Shown: positions 1 to 7,666 of the stretch, piece after piece
How the letters are laid out: the number at the start of each line of letters is the position of its first letter
Numbering within the stretch: position 1 is the first letter of the stretch
NCBI GenBank assembly: GCA_034434695.1
Contig: DAOTYY010000076.1
Span: forward strand, 1-30,076
From: DYEC01 sp034434695
Lineage (GTDB): Bacteria; Chloroflexota; Anaerolineae; Anaerolineales; Anaerolineaceae
Length of the DNA: 30,076 nucleotides
Direction of reading: 5' to 3'
The notes under the pieces: model-generated
The model's input: only the letters and a program-made list of their open reading frames with translations
Databases searched by the model: none
What the model was told of the DNA's origin: nothing
Translations under genes and position numbers: made by a program

Positions 1-2
1 CT

Positions 3-119
3 CGCCATCGCAGTATCATCAACTTCTTTGTAAATGTGCTGTGCGGCTTGATTGCTTACTGCCGCCGTCCATCAAAACCGTCTTTGGGCTTGGACGAGTA
101 CCTGCCCTTGCCCGCCTAA
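3..119 (+). mobile_element. C-terminal fragment of a DDE-type transposase
   Basis: A reading frame open from the window edge encodes 38 residues that begin RHRSIINFFVNVLCGLIAYC and end with TAA. This pattern (HRS, a hydrophobic VNxLxGLIAY stretch, then a PSKPSL tail) resembles the extreme C-terminus of IS982/IS4-like transposases. The family assignment is from memory and only tentative. The rest of the element lies outside the window. The outer end of the element is probably within the 36 bases before yggT, but no inverted repeat can be proven with one end only. Confidence 0.5.
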
Positions 120-155
120 CCCGAATTCACGTTAAAACAGATAAGGAAGCGATAA

Positions 156-419
156 ATGATTGAAGGCTTGATAACATTTATTCAATTGCTCTCTCAGTTG
201 CTTACAATTCTGGTAATCGCAAGTGCGGTATTGTCTTTTTTCATGTCACCGTTTCACCCAGTTCGGAACGCACTAGATCGTATCGTTGATCCTCTATTAG
301 CCCCTATTCGCAAAGTTGTTCCACCTGTTCAGAACATTGATTTCAGTCCTTTGATATTTATTATTCTTCTTGAGATCATTACGTCTTTGGTTGTTCGACT
401 TCTTGTAGCTTTGAGGTAA
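156..419 (+). CDS. YggT family integral membrane protein
   Basis: This 87-residue protein has the YggT layout: a hydrophobic segment at about residues 5-29, a central loop with the conserved HPVRNALDRIVDPLLAPIRK block (about 34-53), then a second hydrophobic segment at about 64-86. YggT proteins are small membrane proteins of poorly known role, often next to YggU and cell-division or proline-synthesis genes; some are linked to osmotic tolerance. The start is supported by AAGGAAG six bases before the ATG. It is followed after four bases by a DUF167 gene, a common pairing. The upstream side is an insertion-sequence remnant, so any original upstream partner has been separated from it here. Family call is firm; function is not. 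Confidence 0.88.
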   Translation: MIEGLITFIQLLSQLLTILVIASAVLSFFMSPFHPVRNALDRIVDPLLAPIRKVVPPVQNIDFSPLIFIILLEIITSLVVRLLVALR

Positions 420-423
420 AAGA

Positions 424-750
424 ATGACGAATAGTCGAAATTATGTTTTTCACAATGGAAAATCTGGCGCAGCGATTACAGTGCATGTAGTGGTACGTGC
501 AGCAAAAGACGAGATTTTTGGATTACTGGATGATGGAACTGTCAAGATTCGTCTGAAAACTACTGCCACAAAAACGGATGTCAATCCGGTGCTCATTGAG
601 TTTCTGGCAAAAATTCTAAACGTTTCGACGGATCAAGTCGAGGTTGTTGCTGGAATCGATGGTTCTAATAAGTTGGTTACGGTAGTGGGGCTTGAACCAA
701 AGATAGTTCAGGAGCGTATTTTGCGATGTTTCAGTCAGTCGGGGGGCTAG
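424..750 (+). CDS. DUF167 / YggU family protein
   Basis: The 108-residue product matches the small DUF167 fold: an N-terminal strand region (AAITVHVVVRAAKDEIFG), the KIRLKTTATKTDVNPVLIEFLA block at about 41-62 and a C-terminal VEVVAGIDGSNKLVTVVG segment. The family normally has KGxAN and G.xSR.K motifs; here these are relaxed to TKTDVN and GIDGSNK, so this is a diverged member. Its function is unknown in general. The start uses a GAGG inside the end of yggT, so the two genes are probably translated together. Its last 20 bases overlap the 3' end of the NACHT gene on the opposite strand, a tail-to-tail arrangement without a visible terminator. Confidence 0.8.
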   Translation: MTNSRNYVFHNGKSGAAITVHVVVRAAKDEIFGLLDDGTVKIRLKTTATKTDVNPVLIEFLAKILNVSTDQVEVVAGIDGSNKLVTVVGLEPKIVQERILRCFSQSGG

Positions 751-3223
751 CAATGGCAAGATACCAGCAGGCATTGTAAGCCGCTTCCTGTAAGATGCCG
801 GTCTCCAAAGAAACGGTTTCACATAAAACACGCATAGTGTCTTTTGAGGGAATCTTTTTCAGATATTCCATTGCTGCCAATTTTTCTTCAGGAGTACCTT
901 CTTTAAGGGCTGTTAATAGCACATCAGTTGCTGGTTGATTAACTGAAAGCCCAATACCCAATTTGCTTGCAAACGCTATCAACCAAGGAGATTCATGAGG
1001 AGGGGGCAGTAAGATAAAAGCTTTAGCTGGCGGTTGTTGTAGTTTTTCCAGCGCTCGTATAGCAGCATTGCGAACAACCCATTGACCATCTTCTACAGAA
1101 ATTTTTTCCAGTAAAGGCGGTACCCACTCGTCTCTGATCAGGGACAGACCATAAACGGCTGCCCATCGTGTCATTAGGTCTTCTGATTTTACAGCTTCTT
1201 TTAGATATTCATGTCCTTCTGGAGGTCTTGCTGCCAGCGTTTCTGCTGCCACTTGTCTCAGACTTTCTTCGCCGCTCATCAATGCCGTAACAATTGCCTG
1301 TTGTGTGGAGGGTGTTCCAATAGCGCTCAAGGCAAGACATGCTGCATTGCGTACCCCCTCTGAAGAATCAGTCATCAGGCTGGTTAATTCTGGCACAGCT
1401 TTGCTGTCCTGTAATGCACCACAACCCAAAGCTGCTAATTGCCGTACGATCGCGGAGTTTGAGCGCAATAATTGTCGCATGAGTGTGGCAACCAGCGGGT
1501 CATTGGAGTTGATCATTACCGACAGCATGCGCAATTTTGCATGTAGTGGTAACTTCTCATCGTGCAATAATTCCACCAGCCGACGCATGATCGTGGTCTT
1601 CCATTCATGATCTCCAGTGATGTCCTTTACTGCTCTTGCACAAAGGATGAAATTCCGGTATAGTGGGAAATCTTGCCGGCCAATCGTGTTTTTCACCCAC
1701 TGGGTTGCCTGTCCCCGACTGATGATAAATTGCAAAGCAAGTATTTTCGCGTTCCACCATTGGTGTTGCAGGATATTTTCATCCTCTTTCTCTGCTGCGC
1801 ATCCTGCCAGATACCCCATAATGAGCGGGTGGCTGAAGCGAATTTCTTCTTCTGCGTGTTCGGTGAATATCCCCAACTCTAGAAGTGAATTAATTACACG
1901 ACCACTGGAAGATACCTTGACGGGTTGCTTTTTGCTGGCATCTCGTTTTCTGGCGGTGGTTTCTTCAGATTGTTGTTGAGCCTGTGTGTCGGGAGTGTAT
2001 TTTGCAAAAAACTTTTCGATTTCACCATAACGATAACTGATGCGTTGGTTGTAACACATATCCAGCGCCAGTTTTTCCAGAGCCCGTCTGGGAAGCAGTG
2101 TTCCAGTAAATCTTTGTAAATAAACGTCAAGAGCCTCATTCAGTTTTATTTCTGTAATATCCCCGGCATAAATTGCCCATATAAGTAAAGTCCATTCCAG
2201 GGGAGTGTAGTAACGATTTTCGCCGAGCAACCAGTTTGTAGTTAGGTGTGGATTGAGTGGCTCCAGTGAATGCTTTCTTTCAATTTCTGGCGCAAGATGA
2301 GCATTCCATTGTTTACCCCACTGAGAGAAATACTGACGACACTCTTCTTGATTCCAAGTAGCGATACCCACAAAATGTACTGGAAGAACACCCAGCCCAT
2401 CTATATTGTGCGGCGAAATCGTTGTGATGAATCTGATGTTAGGATACTTTTCAAGTAAGAGCTTGAGAAACACAACGGCCTTCTCAAGGTTTGCGGGTGG
2501 TAGTTCGTCTAACCCGTCCAGTAAAAGCAATATCCTGCTTTCTGATACAGCATTTTTAAGAAAACGAGGAAACCTTGATTGGGCAGTAAGAGGGAGGAAA
2601 TCTGTATATGCTTTGCTAATTAAAACCAAGAGGTCATCGGCCTCCTGCGCTTTTTCGTAATTGATATCCAGAATATGTAGAAAAACAGGAATGAGTGAAG
2701 CTATTGTTGCAGCTTCAGGATTGCTTTTAGCTATCAATGTGGCGATATATGCGAGAGTTACCGTTTTACCGCTCCCCGCGTTCCCGATTAGAGCAATGTT
2801 TGCCTTACTCTCAATAAGCTCTTTCGGAGAGATTGTGCTAATACTGTATTGGGTGCTGAGCTCTGGGCAATCTGGAAAGTAAGGTATGGTTTGATCAATC
2901 AGGCTGATTGGTTTGCTATCCTGATCTGGATCAAATGGGATAGAGAGTGGAATGAGCCTTGGCGGGACAAGAATCTCCTCAAGGGAGAACAAAGAATGAG
3001 CGAGGTGTTGATATTGAGAACGGCGCAGGGTCTCCTGACGAATAGAAATTTCTAGACTTGAAAGACTTTTTTTCTGTGCAGCTTCTTTCCTTTGGCGAAG
3101 ATAATCCTGAAATGCTGGAAAGTAGCCTTTTAATTTTGAGATGAGCCACCAGAATAGAGATGCTGTAAGAAAGCCAAGCCAGAAAGAAATTTGATCCACT
3201 TGAATATTAGGGAAGGCGGGCAT
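731..3223 (-). CDS. Membrane-anchored NACHT NTPase with C-terminal HEAT repeats
   Basis: The 830-residue protein starts with a single predicted membrane segment (about 12-31, rich in W, F and L), then a basic linker, then a STAND/NACHT ATPase: Walker A GNAGSGKT at 147-154 and Walker B LLLLDGLDELP at 232-242. A winged-helix-like segment contains FSHPLIMGYLAG (from 463). The last about 270 residues are helical HEAT-type repeats (clear from about 573 to 735, for example IVRQLAALGCGAL and VRNAACLALSAIG). The usual sensor TSR is replaced by TTISP. I chose the ATG at 3223 because it lies two bases past the stop of the zinc-ribbon gene, indicating coupled translation; a longer frame would run 37 residues into that gene. 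NACHT proteins are signal-sensing switches, and many bacterial ones act in phage defence, but nothing here proves that. The membrane anchor puts the ATPase on the inner membrane surface. Confidence 0.85.
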   Translation of the reverse strand: MPAFPNIQVDQISFWLGFLTASLFWWLISKLKGYFPAFQDYLRQRKEAAQKKSLSSLEISIRQETLRRSQYQHLAHSLFSLEEILVPPRLIPLSIPFDPDQDSKPISLIDQTIPYFPDCPELSTQYSISTISPKELIESKANIALIGNAGSGKTVTLAYIATLIAKSNPEAATIASLIPVFLHILDINYEKAQEADDLLVLISKAYTDFLPLTAQSRFPRFLKNAVSESRILLLLDGLDELPPANLEKAVVFLKLLLEKYPNIRFITTISPHNIDGLGVLPVHFVGIATWNQEECRQYFSQWGKQWNAHLAPEIERKHSLEPLNPHLTTNWLLGENRYYTPLEWTLLIWAIYAGDITEIKLNEALDVYLQRFTGTLLPRRALEKLALDMCYNQRISYRYGEIEKFFAKYTPDTQAQQQSEETTARKRDASKKQPVKVSSSGRVINSLLELGIFTEHAEEEIRFSHPLIMGYLAGCAAEKEDENILQHQWWNAKILALQFIISRGQATQWVKNTIGRQDFPLYRNFILCARAVKDITGDHEWKTTIMRRLVELLHDEKLPLHAKLRMLSVMINSNDPLVATLMRQLLRSNSAIVRQLAALGCGALQDSKAVPELTSLMTDSSEGVRNAACLALSAIGTPSTQQAIVTALMSGEESLRQVAAETLAARPPEGHEYLKEAVKSEDLMTRWAAVYGLSLIRDEWVPPLLEKISVEDGQWVVRNAAIRALEKLQQPPAKAFILLPPPHESPWLIAFASKLGIGLSVNQPATDVLLTALKEGTPEEKLAAMEYLKKIPSKDTMRVLCETVSLETGILQEAAYNACWYLAIASPPTD

Positions 3224-3225
3224 GG

Positions 3226-3927
3226 TTATCCTGCAAAAAGTACTCTGCCACAGGAGGAACAAAATACAAGCGCTGATGACGTGCGTATGTTTTGCAATTC
3301 GGCAGGTCGGATTGTCGCTCCACAGGCTTTGCAAGCATTTTCCTCAACTTTGGCAACAGCAACACCACGTTTTCGTTGCCTGAGTTGTTCGTATGTTGCT
3401 AAATTATTCACAGAAATTGAACCAAGGATTGCTTTCCTTTGTTCGCTTAGGCTTTTGATCCTGGACAGTAAATGTTTTTTTTCTTCTAAAAGTTTAGACT
3501 GGATTTGGTTATGATCCAGTTGTGCCTGTGAGAAATCCTCTTGTGCCACGGTCATCATTTGTTCAGCCTGTTCTAATGTCAACATTGCCTCAAGTTGTTC
3601 ATCTTCTAATGTGGATAATCTGCGTTTCAGGGATGCTATTTCGGATTGCAAATCTTGAAGCTCTTTAGGGTTGCGAATTTTGCCGCTGTAGAGAGAAGAT
3701 TCACTGGTTTCGATTTTCAAGCGGACGCTTTGAACATTGCTTTCGATTTGTTTCAATGCCTGCTGGGCGAGCAATAAACTCTGTCTTGCTTCGCGTAAGC
3801 GCGCTTCAGCCTGATGCAAACGCTCATCATTTGTCAACCGCTTATTAATCTCTTCGATTTGCAGGTTGATTTGATCGTTTTCTGTGTCAATCTGTTGTAG
3901 CTGAAAGAGGTGAAGAGATTGATTCAT
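3226..3927 (-). CDS. Coiled-coil zinc-ribbon protein (COG1579 type)
   Basis: This 233-residue protein is almost wholly heptad-like coiled coil from about 5 to 185, with many Q, E, L and K residues. It ends in a four-cysteine zinc ribbon: CKAC at 199-202 and CSSC at 223-226. This is the layout of the COG1579 family, predicted nucleic-acid-binding proteins of unknown role found in many bacteria, so length and domain order are normal. No Shine-Dalgarno sequence precedes the ATG, and a near-consensus promoter lies so close that the transcript may be leaderless. The NACHT gene starts two bases after its stop and is probably read from the same transcript, which suggests a functional link, though linkage alone does not show it. 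Confidence 0.82.
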   Translation of the reverse strand: MNQSLHLFQLQQIDTENDQINLQIEEINKRLTNDERLHQAEARLREARQSLLLAQQALKQIESNVQSVRLKIETSESSLYSGKIRNPKELQDLQSEIASLKRRLSTLEDEQLEAMLTLEQAEQMMTVAQEDFSQAQLDHNQIQSKLLEEKKHLLSRIKSLSEQRKAILGSISVNNLATYEQLRQRKRGVAVAKVEENACKACGATIRPAELQNIRTSSALVFCSSCGRVLFAG

Positions 3928-3934
3928 GATAATT

Positions 3935-3963
3935 ATTATAGAGTTGCTTAACAGTTATGACAA
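3935..3963 (-). promoter_or_regulatory. Near-consensus housekeeping promoter for the zinc-ribbon/NACHT pair
   Basis: On the minus strand TTGTCA (3958-3963) and a perfect TATAAT (3935-3940) are separated by exactly 17 bases. The -10 box ends seven bases before the ATG at 3927, so transcription should begin at or within a base or two of the start codon. There is no ribosome binding site in between. Confidence 0.65.
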
Positions 3964-3975
3964 GTTTTGCGCGCA

Positions 3976-4035
3976 GGGGTTTAAATCCCCAGCATAGCGA
4001 ACTGTTCTGCTACTTTGCGGTTCGTCGCTTTTTTT
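3976..4035 (+). other. Two inverted repeats in the gap between the zinc-ribbon and DUF1786 genes
   Basis: A GGGG/CCCC stem (3976-3990) with an AT-rich loop is followed by a GCGAAC...GTTCGT stem (3997-4025) and a T7 run (4029-4035). In the plus direction the second looks like an intrinsic terminator, but no plus-strand gene lies close upstream. It may protect the -35 region or end antisense transcription. Its role is not known, and the stem has a G-T pair and a long loop. Confidence 0.3.
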
Positions 4036-4061
4036 GTGTGATTAACCGATGCATGTTTTTA

Positions 4062-5210
4062 TTATATCGGAACATCCCAAGGGGCGGTTCCAGTATTTTC
4101 TATTCCTCTCAATGAACGTTGTATAGGGTCACATAGCTCAGGTATCACATCTGCGACAGCCGCAAGCAGCCCGAAACAGCCAGCGATCATCATGTCTCCA
4201 AAAGGTACAGCAAAGTAGGGCTTGAGGCTTGAGCCGCGAAGCAAGTTGCGGCGTGGTCCGGTAACTACCACATTATAATCAGGATGATTGAGGACAAGTG
4301 GTTCTTGGTTGTAAATCAATGCTCCATGCCCATGATGTCCAAAGACTTGTTCATGGGTGAGAGTGCCGTCAGCTAGGGCTTTAATCAGGTCTTCCAGGTC
4401 TGATACCGTCAGCAAACCGGTATGATGTTCAAATACACCCTCTATGCCGTTGTTCCCAAGGCGAAAGGCGAGGGTATGGAAGTTACCAATATTGACGATG
4501 AGCTGGCGCGGTCGGGCGGAAACAATCGGATCAAACGTCGCTCCAAGGACGGCGGCTGGAGCAGTGTCCATCACAACCAGTGGGACTGGTAGATTGCCCG
4601 CCGAATTAACCACTGACTGAAGGCGCGTCATAATGGGAGGTACCTGGTCGCCTCGGTAAGCGAAGGCACTTAGGCGATTTTCGGCTCTTATACGAGCGTC
4701 CAGATAGTCAAAACGGAATTGTCGGTCAGAAATGTTCACAGGGGCGTTGCCGTGGTCAAATACTGCCACGGCAATAGCCGCAAGGTCGTTTAAAGAAACC
4801 CCAAAACGGTCAAAAGTGTTTTTGATGGCTTCAAAATCAAAATCACGCAGTTCAAGACGAGTGATGGATGATGGTAAAGCTTGCGCTTCGTCTTCGCTGA
4901 CCAATTTAATACCCATTGCGGCAACCGCTTCCAGGTCATCATTGAATGAGCGTGCAGCTTGTGGCGTAGCATAGATGGGTAATCCGGCTTTGGCATGATC
5001 CTCAGCAGCCCAGGCGCTTGGTCCTCCTCCCATAATAAAGCCAGTAAGTAGAACCGCTTCACCTTTTTTTGTTGCCTGCCGTAATCGGTGATTAACCATC
5101 ATGGTTGGGGATGGCAGGATCATCTTAAAACCATTTTCAATGTCCAAACGAGAGTCATATAAGTATATATCTTGAGTGCCAGTACCAACATCAACAGTTA
5201 AAATTTTCAT
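4062..5210 (-). CDS. DUF1786 family protein with an actin-like ATPase-type fold
   Basis: The 382-residue protein opens with MKILTVDVGTGTQDIYLYD, a phosphate-binding loop like that of sugar kinases, Hsp70 and actin (ASKHA fold). A second glycine-rich strand, LIVNIGNFHTLAFRL, lies in the middle, and GCFGLLAAVADVIPEL is near the C-terminus. These fit DUF1786, found in archaea and several anaerobic bacteria. Databases sometimes name the family a putative pyruvate formate-lyase activating enzyme, but this protein has no CxxxCxxC radical-SAM motif and very few cysteines, so that name is not supported. The gene diverges from the methylmalonyl-CoA mutase gene across a 213-base regulatory gap. No clear Shine-Dalgarno sequence is seen before the ATG; GAG lies about ten bases upstream. 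Function unknown; substrate probably a small metabolite or ATP. Confidence 0.78.
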   Translation of the reverse strand: MKILTVDVGTGTQDIYLYDSRLDIENGFKMILPSPTMMVNHRLRQATKKGEAVLLTGFIMGGGPSAWAAEDHAKAGLPIYATPQAARSFNDDLEAVAAMGIKLVSEDEAQALPSSITRLELRDFDFEAIKNTFDRFGVSLNDLAAIAVAVFDHGNAPVNISDRQFRFDYLDARIRAENRLSAFAYRGDQVPPIMTRLQSVVNSAGNLPVPLVVMDTAPAAVLGATFDPIVSARPRQLIVNIGNFHTLAFRLGNNGIEGVFEHHTGLLTVSDLEDLIKALADGTLTHEQVFGHHGHGALIYNQEPLVLNHPDYNVVVTGPRRNLLRGSSLKPYFAVPFGDMMIAGCFGLLAAVADVIPELCDPIQRSLRGIENTGTAPWDVPI

Positions 5211-5298
5211 GGCTAAGTCACTCTTTTGTGAATTCTGGGTTAAAGTTTACCATAAACAGATTTGATTTCCGTAGGAGTGTTGAAGAAGTTATATTTGG

Positions 5299-5312
5299 CG
5301 TATATCTATACG
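5299..5312. promoter_or_regulatory. Perfect inverted repeat in the DUF1786/mutase divergent region
   Basis: CGTATA and TATACG flank a TC spacer, giving a perfect dyad with six-base arms. It sits in the 213-base gap between the divergent DUF1786 and mutase genes, where a transcription factor could control both. This is a pattern observation only. Confidence 0.3.
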
Positions 5313-5384
5313 AAAATATGTCATTTTGCCACTGTATATGGGGGATGAGTTTCATTTTTCATAACCCTCATTTCCGTGGGTTTC

Positions 5385-5394
5385 GAGTATACTC
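5385..5394. promoter_or_regulatory. Palindrome overlapping a possible -10 box upstream of the mutase
   Basis: GAGTATACTC is a perfect ten-base palindrome, 30 bases before the mutase ATG. Its centre contains TATACT, which would make a good -10 box, but no convincing -35 is found 16-18 bases upstream. An operator embedded in an activator-dependent promoter would look like this. Confidence 0.3.
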
Positions 5395-5423
5395 ATTAAT
5401 AGCCTTAGAGATGTGAGAGGTTC

Positions 5424-7076
5424 ATGATGACACTAGAAAAAGAATGTAAACGCTGGGAAGAAGAGGTCTTAAGACCGGTTATTGAGCGGTTTCCAGAGCG
5501 AAAAACGACGTTTGAGACTTCTTCTGGTATACCTGTGCCACGTACAGCTTTACCCTACACGATAGATTACATGGAAAAACTTGGATTTCCTGGAGAGTAT
5601 CCGTTTACGCGTGGTATTCAGCCGACTATGTATCGTGGACGATTCTGGACAATGCGTCAGTATGCTGGCTATGCAACTGCAGAGGAGTCTAATCGGCGAT
5701 ATCGTTACTTGCTCGAACAGGGACAAACAGGTCTGTCTGTTGCTTTTGATCTGCCAACACAAATTGGATACGACGCAGATGACCCTATCGCTTCCGGCGA
5801 AGTAGGGAAAGTGGGGGTTTCGATTTCTTCCCTGCGGGATATGGAAATTCTGTTTCAAAAGATTCCGCAGGATAGGGTTTCAACAAGCATGACCATTAAT
5901 GCTCCGGCAGCGATCTTGTTGGCAATGTATATTGCCGTGGCGCGACGGCAAGGCATAGAGGAGAAAAAACTTCGCGGCACAATACAAAACGATATTTTGA
6001 AGGAATATGTCGCACGCGGAACATACATTTTCCCACCAAAACCTTCAATGCGCTTGATCACTGATGTGTTTAAGTATTGTAAGCAAATGGTCCCGAATTG
6101 GAACACGATCAGTATTTCTGGGTATCATATCCGGGAGGCAGGTTCAACCGCTGTGCAGGAAGTGGCTTTTACGCTATCAAATGCAATCGCCTATGTGGAA
6201 GCTGCTCTTGAGGCAGGTTTAAGAGTGGATGAGTTTGCACCGCAACTTTCTTTCTTTTTCAATGCCCACAATCAGTTTTTAGAAGAAATTGCCAAATATC
6301 GCGCGGCAAGGCGTTTGTGGGCGCAGATCATGAGAGAAAGGTTTGGTACCCAGAATCCACAATCTATGATGTTGCGTTTTCATACACAAACGGCGGGCTC
6401 GACATTAACAGCGCAACAGCCAGAAAATAATGTTGTACGTGTGACCATTCAAGCGCTGGCGGCAGTGCTGGGGGGTACGCAATCGTTACACACAAACAGC
6501 ATGGATGAAGCTTTGTGGTTACCTACCGAGAAGGCCGTACGGGTTGCGTTGCGAACACAGCAAATCATTGCTCATGAATCAGGGGTTGCAGATACAATTG
6601 ACCCTCTAGCTGGATCATATTTGATTGAATACTTAACTGATGAAATTGCACAGCGAGCGATGGTGTACATTCACAAGATAGATGAAATGGGGGGAGCTTT
6701 GGCTACAATTGAAAGTGGTTATATGCAACGTGAAATTCAGGAAGCAGCCTATCATTATCAACGGGAAGTAGAAGCAAAAGAGCAGATTGTTGTTGGGGTA
6801 AATGCGTTTCAGGTAGATGAAACGCCGGAATTGGAGCGCTTGGCGGTAGATCCTTCTATTGAGGATAATCAAAAAAAGCAACTGGCGACTTTACGTGCTG
6901 AGCGCGACAACAATCGTGTCATTGAGTTGTTAAGTTACTTAGACACGGCGGCACGAGGCAAAGAGAATCTGATGCCCATATTTATCGAATGTGTTGAAAA
7001 TATGGTTACTCTTGGAGAGATTTGTCACGTGCTGCGCCAAGTATGGGGGGAATATCAACCCCCAACCTGGATATGA
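5424..7076 (+). CDS. Methylmalonyl-CoA mutase large subunit (catalytic half, no B12 domain)
   Basis: The 550-residue protein is the TIM-barrel half of coenzyme-B12-dependent methylmalonyl-CoA mutase, which interconverts succinyl-CoA and (R)-methylmalonyl-CoA in propionate metabolism. Conserved blocks include RGRFWTMRQYAGYATAEESN, GLSVAFDLPTQIGYD and SISGYHIREAG. Residues that mark methylmalonyl-CoA specificity in the well-studied enzyme are present: Tyr80 (RQYAG), Arg198 (ARGTYIFPP) and His235 (SGYH); isobutyryl-type mutases replace the first two. It lacks the about 130-residue cobalamin-binding domain, so it must pair with a separate small subunit that is not in this window. Two ATGs occur in tandem; the second (5427) is better spaced from AGAGG at 5416-5420. 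The epimerase gene follows 12 bases after the stop, so the two form an operon. Confidence 0.92.
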   Translation: MMTLEKECKRWEEEVLRPVIERFPERKTTFETSSGIPVPRTALPYTIDYMEKLGFPGEYPFTRGIQPTMYRGRFWTMRQYAGYATAEESNRRYRYLLEQGQTGLSVAFDLPTQIGYDADDPIASGEVGKVGVSISSLRDMEILFQKIPQDRVSTSMTINAPAAILLAMYIAVARRQGIEEKKLRGTIQNDILKEYVARGTYIFPPKPSMRLITDVFKYCKQMVPNWNTISISGYHIREAGSTAVQEVAFTLSNAIAYVEAALEAGLRVDEFAPQLSFFFNAHNQFLEEIAKYRAARRLWAQIMRERFGTQNPQSMMLRFHTQTAGSTLTAQQPENNVVRVTIQALAAVLGGTQSLHTNSMDEALWLPTEKAVRVALRTQQIIAHESGVADTIDPLAGSYLIEYLTDEIAQRAMVYIHKIDEMGGALATIESGYMQREIQEAAYHYQREVEAKEQIVVGVNAFQVDETPELERLAVDPSIEDNQKKQLATLRAERDNNRVIELLSYLDTAARGKENLMPIFIECVENMVTLGEICHVLRQVWGEYQPPTWI

Positions 7077-7088
7077 TTGGGAGAAAAA

Positions 7089-7496
7089 ATGGCACAAATC
7101 AAGAAGATCAATCACGTTGCTATTGCTGTCACAGACATTGAACAGGCACTTGTATTCTGGCGTGATGCATTAGGATTAGAGCTTCATCACGTAGAGGAAG
7201 TTGCCAGTCAGAAGTCTGTAGTGGCTTTCATGCCTGTTGGTGATAGCGAGGTGGAACTGGTTGAGCCTACAGCAGAAGATACAGGGGTGGCAAGATTTAT
7301 TGCTGAACGGGGCGGCGGAATCCACCATATTTGATTTGAGGTTGATAATATTGAAGAGATGATGAGAGTCTTAAGGTCCAAAGGCGTCCGCCTTGTCAAT
7401 GAATTTCCTCTTGAGTTGCCGGGGCGTAAGATGGTTTTTGTTCATCCCAAAAGTACTGGTGGGGTGTTGATAGAGCTATATGAGGTCCTTGCTTGA
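7089..7496 (+). pseudogene. Methylmalonyl-CoA epimerase, interrupted by an in-frame TGA
   Basis: Read through a single TGA at 7332-7334, this frame gives a 135-136 residue glyoxalase-fold protein of the normal epimerase length. The first half, from MAQIKKINHVAIAVTDIEQA to GGGIHHI, and the second half, from FEVDNIEEMMRVL to STGGVLIELYE, are both well conserved and in the same frame. Metal-ligand candidates are the His of NHVAIAV, His of IHHI and Glu of IELYE; the last is lost if translation stops. The stop sits where relatives often have Cys (HHICFEV), one base from TGC or TGT. The ATG at 7089 has GGGAG six bases upstream; a TTG at 7077 is less likely. The enzyme would convert (S)- to (R)-methylmalonyl-CoA for the adjacent mutase. 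I call it broken, with readthrough or sequencing error as live alternatives. Confidence 0.8.
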
Positions 7497-7587
7497 GATC
7501 TTGTTATGGGGATGAATCGAAGATAGAGGGGGCAATTCTCTTATCCACCGTTACTTAATCATCCTGTGATGATAACGAGGGGTAAAC

Positions 7588-7616
7588 TGGACAATCCATG
7601 TGCTTTCAGGTATGAT
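7588..7616 (+). promoter_or_regulatory. Housekeeping-type promoter of the atpAGDC operon
   Basis: TGGACA (7588-7593) and TATGAT (7611-7616) are spaced by 17 bases; each box matches the sigma-70 consensus at five of six positions. The predicted transcript starts near 7623, 44 bases before the atpA ATG, which has GGAGG at 7658-7662. Just upstream, an ATCATC/GATGAT stem with a four-base loop (7558-7573) may mark the end of the mutase-epimerase transcript, but no T-run follows it. Confidence 0.6.
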
Positions 7617-7666
7617 TCAGCCGTTACAAGCGTAGAAGAGATTTTATTGGGCGGGCTGGAGGCTAA

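Noticed and set aside
1305..2882. Several open frames antisense to the NACHT gene
   Set aside because: They have no ribosome binding sites or family motifs and are explained as shadows of the conserved NACHT-HEAT frame.
3224..3334. N-terminal extension of the NACHT protein by 37 residues
   Set aside because: It would lie inside the zinc-ribbon gene; the ATG at 3223 sits right after that gene's stop.
3966..4035. A tRNA or small RNA suggested by a T-arm-like GGGGTTTAAATCCCC
   Set aside because: No acceptor, D or anticodon arms can be formed around it, and the T-loop lacks the invariant C.
5228..5416. A 62-codon frame in the gap before the mutase gene
   Set aside because: GTG start without Shine-Dalgarno sequence, odd composition, and the stretch is better explained as a regulatory region with dyads.
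7332..7334. TGA reassigned to an amino acid in this organism
   Set aside because: Many intact genes here end in TGA (for example the mutase and NACHT genes) and Trp is encoded by TGG, so the standard code holds.
7379..7396. AAGGC-GTCC-GCCTT hairpin as a bacterial SECIS element for the epimerase TGA
   Set aside because: Its loop is about 51 bases after the TGA, beyond the usual 16-37 bases, and the stem has only five pairs.
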